64,000 bases of DNA from Taibaiella sp041660405 (GTDB lineage Bacteria; Bacteroidota; Bacteroidia; Chitinophagales; Chitinophagaceae). How positions within the stretch are numbered: position 1 is the first letter of the stretch; every line of letters begins with the position of its first letter. The notes under the pieces are model-generated. The model made no database searches. It saw only the letters and a list, made by a program, of their open reading frames with translations, and had not been told where the DNA came from. Positions 60,687 to 64,000 of this stretch are shown here, in pieces. The stretch lies in assembly GCA_041660405.1 (NCBI GenBank), contig JBAZWL010000001.1, positions 1 to 64,000 on the forward strand, written 5' to 3'. Position numbers and translations under genes: made by a program.

Positions 60687-62495
60687 TTATTTTCTGATGA
60701 TTACTTTTTTGGTTATGGTTGCATTATCAGAAGATATCTTAAATAGATAAATACCATTAGGATATTGGGCTAAATCAAAATTTGCTTGTTGGTTAACCGA
60801 AGCATTTTTAATAGCATATCTATTTAATACCTGTCCGATTACATTTACAACTTCAACTGTTAAATTCTTAGATTTTTCTAAATTCAAAGTCATGATAACT
60901 AAACCAGTACTTGGATTAGGGAATAAGGATATTCCATTCTCCAAGGATTCCACATCATGAATAGCTAACACAAATGGCACTAAAGTACAAGACGGGCTAA
61001 CTTTTTGCATATCCAATGTTGTCTGACCTGTATTACCCGGATCTAAGAATGGAGCTAATTTAGAATTGTTTACAGTAATGGAATCATTATAAAACTGAAC
61101 ATCGTAAGTGTTATTCCAGTTGTGATAAATTTTGCTATATTCTGATACATTCCCCGGTTTGCAAGTGTTTACAGCTGTAGGCGTAATTCCACCAGATAAA
61201 TCACCAAGTAAACGGCCTTTAGTTCCTTCCCAAAGACCACTTCCTGAAGAACCGCCTTGAATACCTCCGGCAGATGCTCTTGCACTCCAATGGGTACCTG
61301 CTGAATCAGTGTTAAATTTACCCATTGAATCAACTCTGTCAAATCTGGTAAATTTCATTACGTCACCTGAAGGATGATGGAAACCTATCCATTGGTTATC
61401 TGTTGTTTTATTAGTACGATTCCATCCAGCCATATATCTATCCCATGCATTAAGTTTATTGGAAGGATCGTTTATTTGCAACAATAAAAAGTCTCCCCAT
61501 AATGGACCTGTAGATTGTCCTGCAGGTATAGTGTAATAAGATCTTGATTTGAAAGCAGCACCTTTGATCAATTTTGACATATTAGGTGTACCACCCCCTG
61601 CGCATAATGGCGCCCTGAAATCAAAAGTAAATTCCCAAAATCTGAAACTTGGACTTGAATATGCATTAGTAGCATCGCAATGGCTTGCCGTCAAAAATAA
61701 AGGTTTACAATCAGTTGCTGTATTTCCTATAAGTGTACCAGAACACCAACCACCGGTAGCGCCTGCAGTATCGGAACTTGTAATCCATATGTGAGCAACA
61801 GCACTTGTAAACACATACCAGGGCTGCGTTCTGCTACAGTTAATATTGATCTGGCAAGTATCTGATTGACCCAAACCATAGGTTGCTTTAACATCAGCAT
61901 CACCAAAAGTGTAATTTACGATGTTGGCTCCCCTGTATAATCCGAAAACCTGATTGATTTGAAACTGGATTCTATTAATGTCGACACCTGGTTTAATATT
62001 CATTTCCATATTTACCACATCACCCTGCACCATATCATGTGCCATTGTTTGTGAATTGGCATTAGAGGTAATGTCATAACCGCCCATTAATTGATTCCTG
62101 TTCCCATTTTGTACAAAATAGGTTACACCTTCTGGTAAGAAAAAGTCATCGTATTGAATTTTCATTGCTACAGAAGTAGGAATAGTAACTTGTAAACGCC
62201 AAACGATGCTACCATCATTAAGATAAGTAAAGCTACCTGAATTTGTTAAATTGATATTAGTCTTTACCCCTAGTGCTACACGATATTTCCCTGGTTTACC
62301 AATCGCCTCATTATAATCATCTTCTTTTTGTGCCTTTTCGAAATCAGGAGTAGGAAGATTTAAAACAGGCACTTCATTATTTACAAAAGCGCCCTTCTTA
62401 CTCATGCTCCAAGGAAGCCCACCAACACTTTCCTGCGCATTGATATATCCTGACATCCCTCCAATCAGCAATAAGGATAAAAATACCTTCTTCAT
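60687..62495 (-). CDS. Secreted trypsin-like serine protease with T9SS sorting domain
   Basis: The ATG at 62495 opens a signal peptide (MKKVFLSLLLIGGMSGYINA), giving 602 aa. A ~200-residue N-terminal region precedes a trypsin-fold domain: His272 in LTASHC, a likely Asp in GDFLLLQIND, and Ser417 in QGGSSGSGLW. Several Cys pairs (CQININC, CSGTLIG) recall Lys-specific endopeptidases of this phylum. The last ~75 residues are a type A T9SS sorting domain (LFPNPSTGLVIMTLN, then YPNGIYLFKISSDN and KKVIIRK). It is secreted through T9SS; specificity is unknown. Confidence 0.9.
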   Translation of the reverse strand: MKKVFLSLLLIGGMSGYINAQESVGGLPWSMSKKGAFVNNEVPVLNLPTPDFEKAQKEDDYNEAIGKPGKYRVALGVKTNINLTNSGSFTYLNDGSIVWRLQVTIPTSVAMKIQYDDFFLPEGVTYFVQNGNRNQLMGGYDITSNANSQTMAHDMVQGDVVNMEMNIKPGVDINRIQFQINQVFGLYRGANIVNYTFGDADVKATYGLGQSDTCQININCSRTQPWYVFTSAVAHIWITSSDTAGATGGWCSGTLIGNTATDCKPLFLTASHCDATNAYSSPSFRFWEFTFDFRAPLCAGGGTPNMSKLIKGAAFKSRSYYTIPAGQSTGPLWGDFLLLQINDPSNKLNAWDRYMAGWNRTNKTTDNQWIGFHHPSGDVMKFTRFDRVDSMGKFNTDSAGTHWSARASAGGIQGGSSGSGLWEGTKGRLLGDLSGGITPTAVNTCKPGNVSEYSKIYHNWNNTYDVQFYNDSITVNNSKLAPFLDPGNTGQTTLDMQKVSPSCTLVPFVLAIHDVESLENGISLFPNPSTGLVIMTLNLEKSKNLTVEVVNVIGQVLNRYAIKNASVNQQANFDLAQYPNGIYLFKISSDNATITKKVIIRK

Positions 62496-62730
62496 AAATT
62501 TTGTTTTTGAATTTTTTTTAAGCGTGTAAATATAGAAATTTATTACTAAAGCCAATCAAGGAAATTTAGATTTTTATTTGGTTAATTTTTTAAAGGCATG
62601 GTTAGTGACATTTAATAAGAAGTTAACCCATCTATCACACTTAATATTTACATAACACATCGCTCTAATTAATAAAGACGTTGGCTCGGTTGTTAATTAC
62701 CGTAAGCCATTTGTTAATTAAATCACAATT

Positions 62731-62757
62731 ATAGTACTATGTATTGCATAATACTAT
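62731..62757. promoter_or_regulatory. Palindrome over the padR promoter, candidate operator
   Basis: ATAGTACTATG and CATAATACTAT are inverted copies with one mismatch around a 5-base spacer (TATTG). The TTG of the -33 box (62744-62746) lies at the centre. This placement suits repression by the PadR dimer encoded downstream. Confidence 0.65.
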
Positions 62758-62775
62758 TTAATAGCCATATCTTTG
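62744..62775 (+). promoter_or_regulatory. Promoter of the padR-pspC operon
   Basis: TTG (62744-62746) is followed after 21 bases by TATCTTTG (62768-62775), a full match to the Bacteroidota consensus. Transcription would start near 62782. The 352-bp gap before padR holds this promoter and no gene that I can see. Confidence 0.7.
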
Positions 62776-62847
62776 TATCGTAAAGATGAAAGAACAGTAC
62801 AGGCTTTCAGACAATCTATATTTCACAGGGCATTATTTTAAAAGATT

Positions 62848-63186
62848 ATGAATACGGAAAACACAACATCACAAATGCGGAAAGGTGTACTGGAATTTTG
62901 TATTCTTTCTGTTATTCGTAAATCCGAGGTCTATCCATCCGATATTATTGATCAGATGAAAGCTGCAGGACTTTCTATACTGGAAGGAACATTATATCCT
63001 TTACTAACACGCCTTAAAAATGCAGAGCTGCTAAGCTATCGCTGGGAAGAAAGTGCTTCCGGGCCACCAAGAAAGTATTTCAACCTTACTGAAAAGGGAG
63101 AGATCTTCTACCAGGAACTGCAACAAACATGGAAACAACTTGCCGATGCAGTAAACCAGCTTACGCTGGATACAGACAAAAAATAA
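62848..63186 (+). CDS. PadR-family transcriptional regulator
   Basis: This 112-aa winged-helix protein has the PadR pattern: MRKGVLEFCILSVIRKSEVYPSDIIDQMKAAGLSILEGTLYPLLTRLKNAELLSYRWEESASGPPRKYFNLTEKG (given here by residues ~10-84), followed by one C-terminal dimerisation helix. PadR proteins repress their own operons and respond to small molecules or stress. It lies 42 bp before a PspC-domain gene, a common pairing in this phylum, with a palindromic operator candidate upstream. Confidence 0.93.
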   Translation: MNTENTTSQMRKGVLEFCILSVIRKSEVYPSDIIDQMKAAGLSILEGTLYPLLTRLKNAELLSYRWEESASGPPRKYFNLTEKGEIFYQELQQTWKQLADAVNQLTLDTDKK

Positions 63187-63228
63187 TTACCTAAAACCTC
63201 TACTACTCAAAGCTTAATTCTGATAACA

Positions 63229-64000
63229 ATGAACAAGATAATCAATATAAATCTCGCAGGAAGGCTGATCCCGATCGACGAATCTGCCTATGATAAACTC
63301 CGCGATTACCTGAACCGCCTTAAATTATTCTTTTCAAAGGAAGAGGGTGGCGATGAAATCGTTCGCGATATGGAAGATCGTATGGGGGAACTCTTCCAGG
63401 ATAAATTGAAGAAAGGCCAACCTTGTATTATGGCCGAAGATATCGCTGAAATGATTGGCATCATGGGCAGTCCCGAACAGATCGAAAGCGAAGCAGGAGA
63501 AGAAGAACCTGCAAAAAATAAAAAGGCAAATACAGCAGCCGATCAGGCTTCAACAACTAACAGAATAAGGCCCAGCCATCTTTCTCGCAGTAAGAAAGAG
63601 AAAATGATAGGTGGTGTGTGCGGAGGTCTTGCTTCTTATTTCAATATCGATCCTACCATTATTCGTATCGCTATTATTTTGATTACGTTGGCCTGGGGCG
63701 CAGGACTTGTGGTTTACTTGTTGCTTTGGGCTATATTACCCGAAAGCGATGATAATACACCAGCAGTAAAAAGAAGGCTGTACCGCAATCCCAAGCAAAA
63801 AGTGGTTGGTGGTGTATGCTCTGGTATAGCTGCCTATGCCAATATAGATCCTATTATTCCACGGATCATATTTGCGGCACCATTATTGGGCATGATTTTC
63901 TTTAGCATATTGGATCATGGATTGTTCTTCATTCCGTTCTTAACAGGAAGCATTCCTACTCTGGTATTACTTTACATCATATTGTGGGCCTCCATTCCGG
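63229..64000 (+). CDS. PspC-domain membrane protein (3' partial)
   Basis: The ATG at 63229 follows padR, and the frame runs off the window after 257 codons. The N-terminal ~115 residues are charged and cytoplasmic (DMEDRMGELFQDKLKKGQP, AEMIGIMGSPEQIE). Two PspC domains then follow, centred on GGVCGGLASYFNIDPTIIR at ~128 and GGVCSGIAAYANIDPIIPR at ~194, each with transmembrane helices. PspC proteins are linked to membrane-stress responses. The doubled domain and PadR partner are typical of Bacteroidota. Confidence 0.92.
   Translation, partial: MNKIININLAGRLIPIDESAYDKLRDYLNRLKLFFSKEEGGDEIVRDMEDRMGELFQDKLKKGQPCIMAEDIAEMIGIMGSPEQIESEAGEEEPAKNKKANTAADQASTTNRIRPSHLSRSKKEKMIGGVCGGLASYFNIDPTIIRIAIILITLAWGAGLVVYLLLWAILPESDDNTPAVKRRLYRNPKQKVVGGVCSGIAAYANIDPIIPRIIFAAPLLGMIFFSILDHGLFFIPFLTGSIPTLVLLYIILWASIP

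Overview
The window is chromosomal DNA of a Bacteroidota bacterium, most likely family Chitinophagaceae. The evidence is a SusC/SusD pair, gliding protein GldC, three secreted proteins with type IX secretion (T9SS) C-terminal signals, a short Bacteroidota-type NuoG, TAnnTTTG-type -7 promoter boxes, and almost no Shine-Dalgarno sites. The genus is not determined.

Layout. 1-6.9 kb: the 3' part of a very large gene that joins a SEDS-like polytopic membrane region to a penicillin-binding transpeptidase domain, followed by two unrecognised single-pass membrane proteins. 6.9-9.2 kb: a gamma-carbonic-anhydrase-like protein and a Wzi/RemB-like outer-membrane barrel. 9.4-26.4 kb: a complete 14-subunit nuo (complex I) operon on the minus strand, nuoA to nuoN, with a good promoter at 26480-26511. 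Six of its junctions carry extra small genes: four-helix-bundle (S23-like), YoeB toxin-antitoxin, VOC plus DUF4440-like, GxxExxY, DUF559, and zeta-toxin-like ATPase plus a 58-aa protein. Three of these cassettes sit between inverted repeats that fill the space between nuo genes, and related hairpins occur elsewhere without a gene inside.

26.6-34.3 kb: dipeptidyl peptidase III, a 12-unit 22-bp tandem array, lptB, an SMR exporter, gldC, an alpha-oxoamine synthase, a thioesterase and an FAH-family hydrolase. 34.3-42.1 kb: a propeller-type sensor kinase, a KgtP-like transporter with an outer-membrane porin, and a two-component pair. 42.3-45.1 kb: a T9SS cargo protein, then a 1.4-kb mini-island between 56-bp direct repeats that overlap the 3' end of a tRNA-Ala(GGC) gene, then a DUF6728-like small gene. 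45.1-55.6 kb: housekeeping and envelope genes (holA, an exonuclease, a coiled-coil protein, O-antigen-ligase-like, an Ig-like lipoprotein, nadE, a T9SS esterase, a glutamine amidotransferase, CvpA, YqeY). 55.7-64 kb: SusD, SusC, a T9SS trypsin-like protease, and PadR with a PspC protein cut by the window end.

The most unusual items are the cassette-laden nuo operon with hairpin-flanked small genes, the SEDS-PBP fusion, the tRNA-Ala mini-island and the 22-bp array.
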